The position numbers and the translations under genes are program-made. From contig JAUWDP010000088.1 in NCBI GenBank assembly GCA_030608725.1, positions 1 to 5,629 of the forward strand: a stretch of DNA of 5,629 nucleotides. Reading direction: 5' to 3'. Position 1 is the stretch's first letter, and each line of letters opens with the position of its first letter. Shown here in pieces: positions 1-4,708 of the stretch. The stretch is from Candidatus Bathyarchaeota archaeon. Lineage in GTDB: Archaea; Thermoproteota; Bathyarchaeia; TCS64. The notes below the pieces were generated by a model. It saw nothing but the letters and a program-made list of their open reading frames with translations. It did no database searches and was not told where the DNA came from.

Positions 1-85
1 GTATACGAGCGGGATGTTTGGACCTAATTGTTCGGTATCGTTCAAAAGTGTTGGCATGAACCATAGTGAGTAGTCGTTCACGTTC
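1..85. other. Stretch before the permease core with no matching N-terminal half
   Basis: This stretch has stops in the permease frame at 25-27, 64-66 and 67-69, and none of its three forward frames reads like the missing permease N-terminus. It looks less GC-rich than the following gene. It may be unrelated sequence joined to a truncated permease, or degraded permease sequence with indels. No tRNA or clear promoter was seen. Confidence 0.4.
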
Positions 86-117
86 TAAAGGAGGTCATCC
101 TCTCCCAGTTTGACTAC

Positions 118-693
118 ATGGTCCCGGGGCTCTTCGCCTTCTCCACGATATTCATCACGATGCTCGTCGCCCAGGCATTCTCCATGGAGCGGGAGCAGGG
201 GTTGCTCCGGCGGATAAGCATGACCCCGACCTCCTCCTCGGAGGTGATCGTGAGCCAGGTGATCTCCAACATGATCACGGGGGCGACTCAGGTGGCCATC
301 GTCTACCTGGTCTCAGGCCTGATGGGCTTCAGGGCTCAGGCGACGGTCGCGGGGATAGCGTACGCGTTCGTGATCGTGCTCTTCCTCGTCCTCTGCAACG
401 TGGGTTTCGGCCTCATCACGGCGTCACTGGTGAAGAGCTCCGGGGCTGCCACGGGCCTCTCTTTCCTGTTCATACTCCCCCAGATGCTCCTGGGGACCTT
501 CGTCCCCGCCATCGGAGGGATCGGACGCTTTGTGCCCAGCTACTACGTCACGGACGCCCTCACCTCCCTCTTCCTGAGAGGAGCGCCCCTTTCCAGCCCG
601 GTGATACTGACGGATCTGCTCGTGGTGGCGGTGGTCGGCGTCGTGACGATGGTCGTGGGCATAGCCGTCTTCCAGAGGTTCGGGGGAGACTAG
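118..693 (+). CDS. ABC-2 type transporter permease, C-terminal half (5'-truncated)
   Basis: This is an integral membrane subunit of an ABC exporter of the ABC-2 (DrrB/YhhJ-like) class, which works with a separate ATPase. The stretch VPGLFAFSTIF opens the conserved core, followed by the cytoplasmic motif EREQGLLRRISMTP (about residues 24-37). Hydrophobic segments lie near residues 2-22, 49-71, 75-104, 110-131 and 161-188, so about five membrane helices. Family members usually carry a further N-terminal helix, often with a large external domain, before this core; that part is missing. The same frame stays open back to about base 70 and reads LKEVILSQFDY before the ATG, which looks family-like, but TAG and TGA stand at 64-69. 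A GGAGG sequence at 90-94 is too far from the ATG to be a convincing ribosome site. It is probably a gene remnant or a recombination product. The family call is firm; the start and functionality are doubtful. Confidence 0.8.
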   Translation: MVPGLFAFSTIFITMLVAQAFSMEREQGLLRRISMTPTSSSEVIVSQVISNMITGATQVAIVYLVSGLMGFRAQATVAGIAYAFVIVLFLVLCNVGFGLITASLVKSSGAATGLSFLFILPQMLLGTFVPAIGGIGRFVPSYYVTDALTSLFLRGAPLSSPVILTDLLVVAVVGVVTMVVGIAVFQRFGGD

Positions 694-698
694 CCCGA
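680..698 (+). other. Small hairpin around the permease stop codon
   Basis: TCGGG at 680-684 pairs with CCCGA at 694-698, placing the TAG stop (691-693) in the 9-base loop. No T-run follows, so it is not a convincing terminator. It is listed because two other genes here have stronger hairpins at their stop codons. Confidence 0.3.
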
Positions 699-794
699 CG
701 AGTTGAAGTGGCAGGGGGTAGGCCGAACTTTGAGTTCGCTGTCCACAGTGACTATCTTCCCGGTCAAAGGGACCCGGTCGGCCATCACACCCAT
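690..794 (-). CDS. Possible 34-residue small ORF downstream of the M55 gene
   Basis: A short frame with ATG at 794 (second ATG at 785) ends in TAG at 690-692 and encodes 34 residues. The peptide, with the internal stretch MADRVPLTGKIVTVDSELK, has balanced composition and codons like the GC-rich genes nearby. It lies 52 bases beyond the M55 stop on the same strand, but the M55 hairpin and T-run stand between them. Its stop shares CTAG (690-693) with the stop of the convergent permease. I recognise no family. It could be a real small protein, a remnant of a larger gene, or chance. Confidence 0.22.
   Translation of the reverse strand: MGVMADRVPLTGKIVTVDSELKVRPTPCHFNSSG
724..738. other. Short perfect hairpin after the permease
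   Basis: CGAACT at 724-729 and AGTTCG at 733-738 form a perfect 6-bp stem with a 3-base loop, 31 bases past the permease stop. No T-run follows on the + strand, so a terminator role is weak. It lies inside the possible small ORF on the other strand. Confidence 0.3.
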
Positions 795-828
795 ACTCGA
801 AACTCATGACAGAATAGCTTGTAGATAG

Positions 829-860
829 AAAAAAGGTGGGCGGTCTCTACCTTGAGACCG
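829..860 (-). terminator. Hairpin plus T-run at the end of the M55 gene
   Basis: CGGTCTC at 841-847 and GAGACCG at 854-860 form a perfect 7-bp stem with a 6-base loop. Read on the - strand, the TAG stop of the M55 gene lies partly in this loop and partly in the 3' arm. The hairpin is followed by CCCACC and then six T (829-834). Archaeal termination mainly needs the T-run; the hairpin is an addition that could stabilise the 3' end. Confidence 0.6.
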
Positions 861-1686
861 CGCCTGCTATCGCGACGGATGCCACGAACGCTCCGAAGGC
901 CTTCAGGTAGTCATCGAGGACGAACCTGATGGTCCTGCCGTCGACCCGCTCCGCCGTGGGCATGAACTCGACGCCGTCAGCCATCACCGCGTTGGTGAAC
1001 TTGACGTACATCTCAATGGGCGGCTTGAAGACGAAGGGCTCGATGGAACCGATCTTCCCCATTGCCTCAGCAGCTCCCTTCCTGATCATCTCCCGTGCCA
1101 CCTTTGGGTGGGGGGTCTTGGCGGCGGTCCTGGAGACGGCCTCCTTGACGGCAACGGTCACGATATCCGGGTTGAGGGCCTTCGCCTCCAGAGTTGTGGC
1201 CAGATCCCCGGCCACCATGATCAGCGGCACGCCGTAGTAGCCCGCGACGGCTCCGTTGAGGGCGGTCTCCCCGATCTCCAACCCGTTGACGGTGAGGCTG
1301 GCGATGGCCCTCCCCGAGTATGTGTGGGAGAGGATGCCGCGGAGGGTTCCCTTCATGGAGTGGTACCCGACGAACATCGTGGCGTCGTAGGTCTCGTCGA
1401 TGCCGCAGATCTGGGAGAGGGGCTTCGGGGTGCCCCTGACGAGGGTCGCGGCCTCGTGGAGGTCCTCGGGCTTCATGTTCTTCATGCCGCCGTGGCCCTC
1501 GGAGACGCAGATCTCGGCGTCGGCTGCCTCCAGGATCCCCTTGATGGCGGCGTTGACGTCCTTGACCATGAGGTCCCTTCCGAGGCCGTAGTCTGACTGG
1601 GTGGAGCCGGTCATGTTCCCGGAGACGATGCCGGTGATCCCCTCCATGTCCACGGAGATGAGCACCTTGAGTCTCTTCTTTGACAT
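847..1686 (-). CDS. dppA: D-aminopeptidase, peptidase family M55 (DppA-like)
   Basis: This is a 279-residue zinc metallopeptidase of family M55. The type member, Bacillus subtilis DppA, releases N-terminal D-amino acids from short peptides and forms a ring-shaped decamer. The N-terminal motif SVDMEG gives ligands Asp13 and Glu15. His65 lies in SEGHGGMKN, His109 in GYHS, the likely nucleophile His121 in LSHTYSG, and Glu140 in IGETALN. All key positions seen in DppA are present and the length is normal. The usual Asp-Ser before the first His is Glu-Gly here. No signal peptide is seen, so it is cytoplasmic. An in-frame start at 1755 would add 23 residues, but MSKK at 1686 matches the family start and has a TATA-like box 36 bases upstream. 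It is a single-gene unit ending in a hairpin and T-run. The substrate in this organism is inferred; it may serve peptide scavenging. Confidence 0.93.
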   Translation of the reverse strand: MSKKRLKVLISVDMEGITGIVSGNMTGSTQSDYGLGRDLMVKDVNAAIKGILEAADAEICVSEGHGGMKNMKPEDLHEAATLVRGTPKPLSQICGIDETYDATMFVGYHSMKGTLRGILSHTYSGRAIASLTVNGLEIGETALNGAVAGYYGVPLIMVAGDLATTLEAKALNPDIVTVAVKEAVSRTAAKTPHPKVAREMIRKGAAEAMGKIGSIEPFVFKPPIEMYVKFTNAVMADGVEFMPTAERVDGRTIRFVLDDYLKAFGAFVASVAIAGAVSR

Positions 1687-1717
1687 ATCAATCGTTAGAT
1701 TCGTTGATCCTGTCTGT

Positions 1718-1728
1718 GTATTAAACTT
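1718..1728 (-). promoter_or_regulatory. TATA-like box for the M55 gene
   Basis: On the - strand this reads AAGTTTAATAC, with core TTTAATA centred at about 1722, 36 bases before the ATG at 1686. Transcription would start about 10-15 bases before the ATG. No Shine-Dalgarno sequence is visible in that space, consistent with a very short leader. Confidence 0.55.
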
Positions 1729-1743
1729 GCGAGGAGCCCCGAG

Positions 1744-1753
1744 GCGCGCGCGC
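1744..1753. repeat. Alternating GC tract, left island edge
   Basis: Ten bases of strictly alternating GC, (GC)5, sit exactly where GC-rich sequence upstream of the M55 gene gives way to the AT-rich CBS remnant. It is the longest of five such tracts in the window. Confidence 0.8.
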
Positions 1754-1759
1754 AACGAG

Positions 1760-2116
1760 TTGGAATGGGCTTATTCCGATGAGAAGCTGAAAGATGTGGC
1801 GAAAAGAATGTTCTCAAAAGGTTTCAGCCAATTACCCATCAGAGACAGAACAGGAAACGAATTCATGGGCGTCATCTCGGAACTCTCAATCGTAAGGAAA
1901 ATGATGAAACCAGACAAGACATTGGAAAAGTGGCAGGAAGCCAGTATTGAAGATGCCGGCATAATTGAAAGTTTCATTTATTATCCCCCTAATACCCCAA
2001 CCATCGAACTGGCTCAGGTATTAATAAACACTCCAGCTATATTACTCGAAGAAAAGCTCCAAATAGCAGGTATCATCACTCGAGCCGACCTACTAAAAAT
2101 TCTCTTCACACCCTAA
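1760..2116 (+). pseudogene. 5'-truncated tandem CBS-domain protein
   Basis: From TTG at 1760 the frame encodes about 118 residues with two CBS-like units. The first is SDEKLKDVAKRMFSKGFSQL followed by GVISELSIVRKMM; the second ends AGIITRADLLKIL. CBS pairs bind adenosine-type ligands and regulate attached domains. The spacing and the motifs SQLP, SIVR and GIITRADLL resemble the C-terminal half of archaeal HTH-CBS predicted transcription regulators. The N-terminal helix-turn-helix and the first strand of CBS1 are absent. The frame can be followed back to an ATG at 1601, but that stretch is antisense to the M55 gene and overlaps its promoter, so it is not a credible start. No ribosome site precedes the TTG. 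Codon use is far more A-rich than the neighbours. I read it as a truncated remnant; a short expressed CBS-only protein is possible. Confidence 0.65.
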
Positions 2117-2423
2117 CCATGCAGATATCCATCACTCGAATCAATAATCCAATTCTCCACATACAAACCAAGAAACCAGGCTCACACCTTCCCCAACCAA
2201 GTTTTCATCCAAAGGATCCAACGATCCAATCACATTAGCCACGGAACCACGGGACCAGGGAGCATATGCATAGCAGAGCTACCGTAAACACCTACAACTC
2301 CCTCCCTAGGAAGCCATGGAAACGTAACCCATGAGGCTATGCTAAGCACTTAGCATCTTGGTTCCTTGGACAGATGATTGATTTTCTGGTTAAATGGTGA
2401 AAAAAACTGACTCGACTGGATAA
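2117..2423. other. Region with no convincing gene, with small repeats
   Basis: No credible gene was found. A 39-codon frame at 2119-2238 begins with ATG just after the CBS stop, but its peptide is rich in Pro, His and Gln and looks like chance. ATCCAA occurs three times (2207, 2216, 2224), and CCACGG occurs twice (2239, 2247). A strong inverted repeat lies at 2339-2356. Confidence 0.5.
2339..2356. repeat. Inverted repeat with 8-bp arms
   Basis: ATGCTAAG-CA-CTTAGCAT is a perfect inverted repeat with only two central bases. That shape suits a dimeric DNA-binding protein or a recombinase site better than an RNA hairpin. It is not adjacent to an intact gene. Confidence 0.6.
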
Positions 2424-2630
2424 AACTTGGTTCAAATATCCACTCAAGTGGTCGGGCTGTGTATTCTATCTGAAGCCCTTCGTGCGCGCACGAAACTCGC
2501 AGAAGCTGCATACCGCTAAAACCCCAATAGGACGACGGATATCCTGAACGCTGACGCGGCCTCCCACTGGCGAATCGTCGACGAATGGCTCACCAGAGAA
2601 TACATGGACAAGCCCCTGTCCAACAAATAG
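2424..2630 (+). pseudogene. Interrupted reading frame, unknown protein
   Basis: One frame reads like protein across an in-frame stop. Open from 2424 (possible TTG at 2427 or GTG at 2448), it gives LCILSEALRARTKLAEAAYR, then TAA at 2517-2519. It then continues in the same frame with NPNRTTDILNADAASHW and IVDEWLTREYMDKPLSNK to TAG at 2628-2630, followed at once by TAA. The sequence has helix-forming, charged segments but no family I can name. The intact ORF at 2742 is in the same frame, so both could descend from one longer gene, although the sequence between them (2634-2708) translates to an unlikely Thr/His/Lys-rich stretch. This is an inference from reading quality only. Confidence 0.3.
2479..2494. 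repeat. Perfect 16-bp palindrome with a GC core
   Basis: TTCGTGCGCGCACGAA is a perfect palindrome centred on the alternating tract GCGCGC (2484-2489). It lies within the interrupted reading frame, where it would encode Leu-Arg-Ala-Arg-Thr-Lys. Confidence 0.75.
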
Positions 2631-2678
2631 TAAACAAGGACACACACCGACAAAACCAGAGAAAAGGCTCACCCCACA

Positions 2679-2684
2679 CGCGCG
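2679..2684. repeat. Alternating CG tract
   Basis: CGCGCG within an otherwise A/C-rich stretch between the interrupted frame and the 96-codon ORF. It is one of five such tracts confined to the island. Confidence 0.6.
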
Positions 2685-2741
2685 AGGAAAGACCACCACA
2701 ACAACTGGTAAATACAAGATACCTACAGGAAGACCAACGAC

Positions 2742-3032
2742 TTGATCGACGCATGGGCTAAACGGAACCAATCTGAAACATACACGAAACACACAGCACA
2801 AGCCCTCAAAGACGAAGAAGAAATCATATCCTTCCTCTCACACACGTTACCGAAACAATGTAAACACGCCATCAACATCAAGATGGAAAAAAACCCACTA
2901 TGGTTAATACGAAACCACCTAAACCTCGGAATGACCCTCAGGAACCTGCTACGAGAACACGGATACAGCTACCACGACGACGTGATGGACGAAATGTGGA
3001 TAACCTGGCTCATAAAAACCCTGCATAAATAA
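2742..3032 (+). CDS. Small protein resembling DUF6794 family proteins
   Basis: This 96-residue ORF starts at TTG 2742; the frame is open back to 2712, and an ATG at 2883 (residue 48) would drop half of it. The C-terminal half carries RNHLNLGMTLRNLLREHGY (residues 57-75) and then DDVMDEMWITWLIKTL (79-94). This pattern, a His followed by LGM, an RN pair and a closing Asp/Trp helix, resembles the small DUF6794 family, whose function is unknown. The N-terminal part is charged, with DEEEIISFLSHTLP at about 24-37. There is no signal peptide or membrane helix. Codons are A- and C-ending (AAA, ACA, AAC, GAA), unlike the flanking GC-rich genes. No Shine-Dalgarno or clear TATA box precedes the TTG. It is the only uninterrupted frame of its length in the island. 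The domain match is from memory of the motif and is moderate. Confidence 0.5.
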   Translation: MIDAWAKRNQSETYTKHTAQALKDEEEIISFLSHTLPKQCKHAINIKMEKNPLWLIRNHLNLGMTLRNLLREHGYSYHDDVMDEMWITWLIKTLHK

Positions 3033-3035
3033 TCT

Positions 3036-3059
3036 AGTTCGCACGCATTGCGCGGAACT
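3036..3059 (+). terminator. Imperfect hairpin after the 96-codon ORF
   Basis: AGTTC (3036-3040) pairs with GAACT (3055-3059). After a one-base bulge, GC at 3041-3042 pairs with GC at 3052-3053, and GC (3045-3046) can pair with GC (3050-3051). It starts three bases past the stop codon and is followed by a pyrimidine-rich stretch rather than a pure T-run. It may end the transcript. Confidence 0.3.
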
Positions 3060-3070
3060 ATCTTCCTCTA

Positions 3071-3078
3071 CGCGCGCG
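3071..3078. repeat. Alternating CG tract
   Basis: Eight alternating bases (CG)4 lie between the 96-codon ORF and the start-less open frame. Confidence 0.65.
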
Positions 3079-3085
3079 AGATTAA

Positions 3086-3280
3086 ACAAAGCACATAGTA
3101 AAAAAACTCAGACAATGGGAGAACCTCGAAATATCGATCAGAGCCATTCTTCCGGTTAAAGGCAGTGAGAATACAAATTATGGCCTCTTTTACAGCACGG
3201 TCTCCGACTTAGACGACGAGTATTCACAGAACCTAATATTCTTCATTAAAAAAGCAATGCGCGCGCGGAGCGTGGTTTAA
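3086..3280 (+). pseudogene. Start-less open frame, unknown protein remnant
   Basis: The frame is open for 64 codons before TAA at 3278-3280 and reads like a real protein: HIVKKLRQWENLEISIRA, then LPVKGSENTNYGLFYSTVSD and LDDEYSQNLIFFIKKAM. It has no ATG, GTG or TTG near its beginning. Just upstream, another frame reads RGTIFLYAREIKQST (3051-3095) before a stop, so a single frameshift near 3086-3095 would join the two into a longer protein. I recognise no family. The mix of amphipathic strands and helices suggests a small globular domain. I infer a gene damaged by a frameshift. Confidence 0.35.
3259..3267. repeat. Alternating GC tract, right island edge
   Basis: Nine alternating bases lie near the end of the last remnant, about 95 bases before the next intact gene. 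It mirrors the 10-base tract at the left edge. Confidence 0.7.
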
Positions 3281-3300
3281 GTTTCACAGTAACTTGTTAG

Positions 3301-3320
3301 TGGAAAAGAATTCTGTTCCA
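3301..3320. promoter_or_regulatory. Near-perfect 20-bp palindrome upstream of the transglutaminase-like gene
   Basis: TGGAAAAGAATTCTGTTCCA is symmetric except for one mismatched pair. It ends six bases before the TATA-like core at 3327-3333. A dimeric regulator bound here would sit directly upstream of the BRE/TATA region, a position more typical of an activator than a repressor. TAACTTGTTA, another short inverted repeat, lies just before it (3290-3299). Confidence 0.5.
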
Positions 3321-3325
3321 TTTCA

Positions 3326-3334
3326 GTTATTAAC
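3326..3334 (+). promoter_or_regulatory. TATA-like box for the transglutaminase-like gene
   Basis: GTTATTAAC, core TTATTAA, is centred 33 bases before the ATG at 3363 and predicts a very short leader. A second AT-rich box, GTTTAAGTTT at about 3275-3284, could be an alternative. No strong Shine-Dalgarno precedes the ATG; GAG at 3355-3357 is weak. Confidence 0.5.
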
Positions 3335-3362
3335 AGCAGGTTTCACCCATAGTTGAGCGTTC

Positions 3363-4706
3363 ATGAGCGGCAAGACCTACGCGCTGATGTTTATAGGCAT
3401 AATTCTGGGTGGCTGCATCGGATACGCGACCAGCCTGGTGTACATACCCGAGACGGTAGACAACTATTTCCCAACTAACTATCGGGCCAGGTTCGATGGT
3501 CTCACCCAGATGTACCAAGATCTGACGGGGATGTACGATGAGGCCGTCTCCGAGATAGAGGGCTTAGGTGATGAGTTAGAGGGCCTGCGGGACTCCTTCG
3601 AAGAGCTCCAGGGGCAGTATGATGACCTCGACGAGGCCCACACGGACCTGGAGGGGGACAATGCGGCCCTGCAGGAAGCGTACAGCGTCCTCACGGATGA
3701 GCATGAGGCTTTAGGGGAGACCCTCAACGAGACTCAGGAAAGCTACGACACCCTCCTCATGCAGTACATGATAGTCACGGGGACTGCCCCCTTCACACCC
3801 CAAACCCCCCCTGAGAGCACCATCAGGAAGGACTTCGCCTGGGCCTACGGGGGTGAGACCTGGGCTATCACCCTCTACATCCCCGAGCACCTCTACGACT
3901 ACTACAGCGACAGGACCCGGGTGCCCACAGCGGACTACTCCGTCTACGTCACCCACCCCTTGGACGACGAGTACATATCCACCATCATAGGCGAGTTCAA
4001 CGATATCGCCACGGCGGAGGGCTACAACGAAGTACAGCAGGTTGAGCTGGTCGTCGCGTTCGTCCAGAGCCTGCCGTACACCTCGGACGACGTCACCACG
4101 GGATTCGACGAGTACGCTCGTTACCCCCTTGAGACACTGGTGGACGGGGGCGGTGACTGCGAGGACACCTCCATTCTGACCTCGGCCATCTTGGACGGCA
4201 TGGGATATGGAGCGGTCCTCGTCAACCTCCCGGAGCACGTCGGCGTCGGTGTCGACGTGGACCACTACGGGACCTACTGGCTCTACGAGGATGTGAAGTA
4301 CTACTACGTGGAGACCACTGGCGAGAGGTGGGAGATAGGCGAGCTCCCCGAGGCGCATCAGGGCCACTCCGCAACCGTCTACCCCATCATCCCGGTACCC
4401 ATAATCACCCACGACTGGACGGGCTCAACGGTTAACCACAGACTCTTGCTCGTAGCCGATATCCAGAACGTTGGCACCGGGAACGCTGAGTACCTGAAGC
4501 TATTCGTGGCGTACGAGGGGGATGAGGGTGAGATCTGGAACGCCGTTGAGAGTAACTTCTTCGACCTAGCAGCAGGGGAGGAGATCTCAATAGAGATAGA
4601 GGCCAACGAGCCCAGGGGCGTCCACACCCGGATCATTGTCAGGGTCCTCGACGCCTGGGGGAACGTGATGGACGACTCCGCCTCGACCTGGTTCGACACG
4701 AGCTAG
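3363..4706 (+). CDS. Membrane-anchored coiled-coil protein with transglutaminase-like domain
   Basis: The 447-residue protein starts with one hydrophobic segment (about residues 6-28, ALMFIGIILGGCIGYATSL) that is probably an uncleaved anchor. Residues about 44-137 form an acidic coiled coil with repeated Leu, Glu and Asp (DELEGLRDSFEELQGQYDDL). A transglutaminase-like domain follows at about 155-340. Its Cys266 lies in GGGDCEDTSILTSAIL, His292 in LPEHVGVGV, and the acidic third residue is probably Glu317 in YYYVETTG, so a papain-like Cys-His-acid triad looks intact. Residues about 355-447 look like a beta-sandwich, with DIQNVGTGNAEYLKLFVAY resembling CARDB-type domains. The catalytic part should face outward. 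Members of this superfamily can cross-link or cleave proteins; the actual reaction cannot be told from sequence. The gene is monocistronic and its stop overlaps the convergent msrA stop by four bases. Confidence 0.88.
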   Translation: MSGKTYALMFIGIILGGCIGYATSLVYIPETVDNYFPTNYRARFDGLTQMYQDLTGMYDEAVSEIEGLGDELEGLRDSFEELQGQYDDLDEAHTDLEGDNAALQEAYSVLTDEHEALGETLNETQESYDTLLMQYMIVTGTAPFTPQTPPESTIRKDFAWAYGGETWAITLYIPEHLYDYYSDRTRVPTADYSVYVTHPLDDEYISTIIGEFNDIATAEGYNEVQQVELVVAFVQSLPYTSDDVTTGFDEYARYPLETLVDGGGDCEDTSILTSAILDGMGYGAVLVNLPEHVGVGVDVDHYGTYWLYEDVKYYYVETTGERWEIGELPEAHQGHSATVYPIIPVPIITHDWTGSTVNHRLLLVADIQNVGTGNAEYLKLFVAYEGDEGEIWNAVESNFFDLAAGEEISIEIEANEPRGVHTRIIVRVLDAWGNVMDDSASTWFDTS

Positions 4707-4708
4707 CT
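4701..4708. other. Shared palindromic stop site of two convergent genes
   Basis: AGCTAGCT holds both stops: TAG at 4704-4706 on the + strand and TAG on the - strand at 4705-4703. The two coding regions overlap by the four bases CTAG. No space remains for separate intergenic terminators, so each transcript must run into the opposite gene. Confidence 0.85.

Larger units (their letters stand above)
1744..3267. other. AT- and A/C-rich island of gene remnants bounded by alternating GC tracts
   Basis: Composition changes sharply near 1744-1760 and again near 3270-3360. Inside, codons favour AAA, GAA, ACA and ATA, unlike the GAG/AAG/CTC-rich genes on both sides. The segment carries a truncated CBS protein, an interrupted reading frame, one intact small ORF and a start-less open frame. 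(GC)5 stands at the left edge (1744-1753) and a 9-base GC tract at the right (3259-3267). No transposase, integrase or terminal inverted repeats were seen, so I do not call it a defined mobile element. It reads as acquired, decaying sequence. Confidence 0.5.

Noticed and set aside
61..80. Resemblance of CCATAGTGAG...CGTTCA to 3348-3363 just before the transglutaminase-like start
   Set aside because: It needs a gap and covers under 20 bases; likely chance, though it might be a related upstream region.
87..95. AAAGGAGGT as a ribosome binding site for the permease ATG at 118
   Set aside because: It is 22 bases from the ATG, far too distant, and reads as in-frame codons of the family sequence.
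424..807. Open frame of 127 codons on the - strand over the permease
   Set aside because: It is antisense to the permease and gives a His/Gly/Glu-rich shadow peptide.
1108..1596. Open frame of 162 codons on the + strand over the M55 gene
   Set aside because: It is antisense to a well-supported peptidase and has a Gly/Val/Asp-biased composition with no motif.
1601..1759. N-terminal extension of the CBS frame from ATG 1601
   Set aside because: It runs antisense through the start of the M55 gene and its promoter, and is not CBS- or HTH-like.
2207..2252. Short repeats ATCCAA x3 and CCACGG x2
   Set aside because: Too short and irregular for a CRISPR, iteron or attachment site.
2427..2441. GGTTCAAAT, like a tRNA T-loop
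   Set aside because: No proper T-stem, acceptor stem or anticodon arm surrounds it.
2466..2801. 111-codon - strand frame in the island
   Set aside because: Its Cys/Val/Phe-rich product looks like the reverse of an A/C-rich strand; no motif or promoter.
3711..4412. Long open frame of 233 codons on the - strand inside the transglutaminase-like gene
   Set aside because: It is antisense to a gene with clear domains; its Val/Gly/Asp-rich product is typical of a shadow frame in GC-rich DNA.
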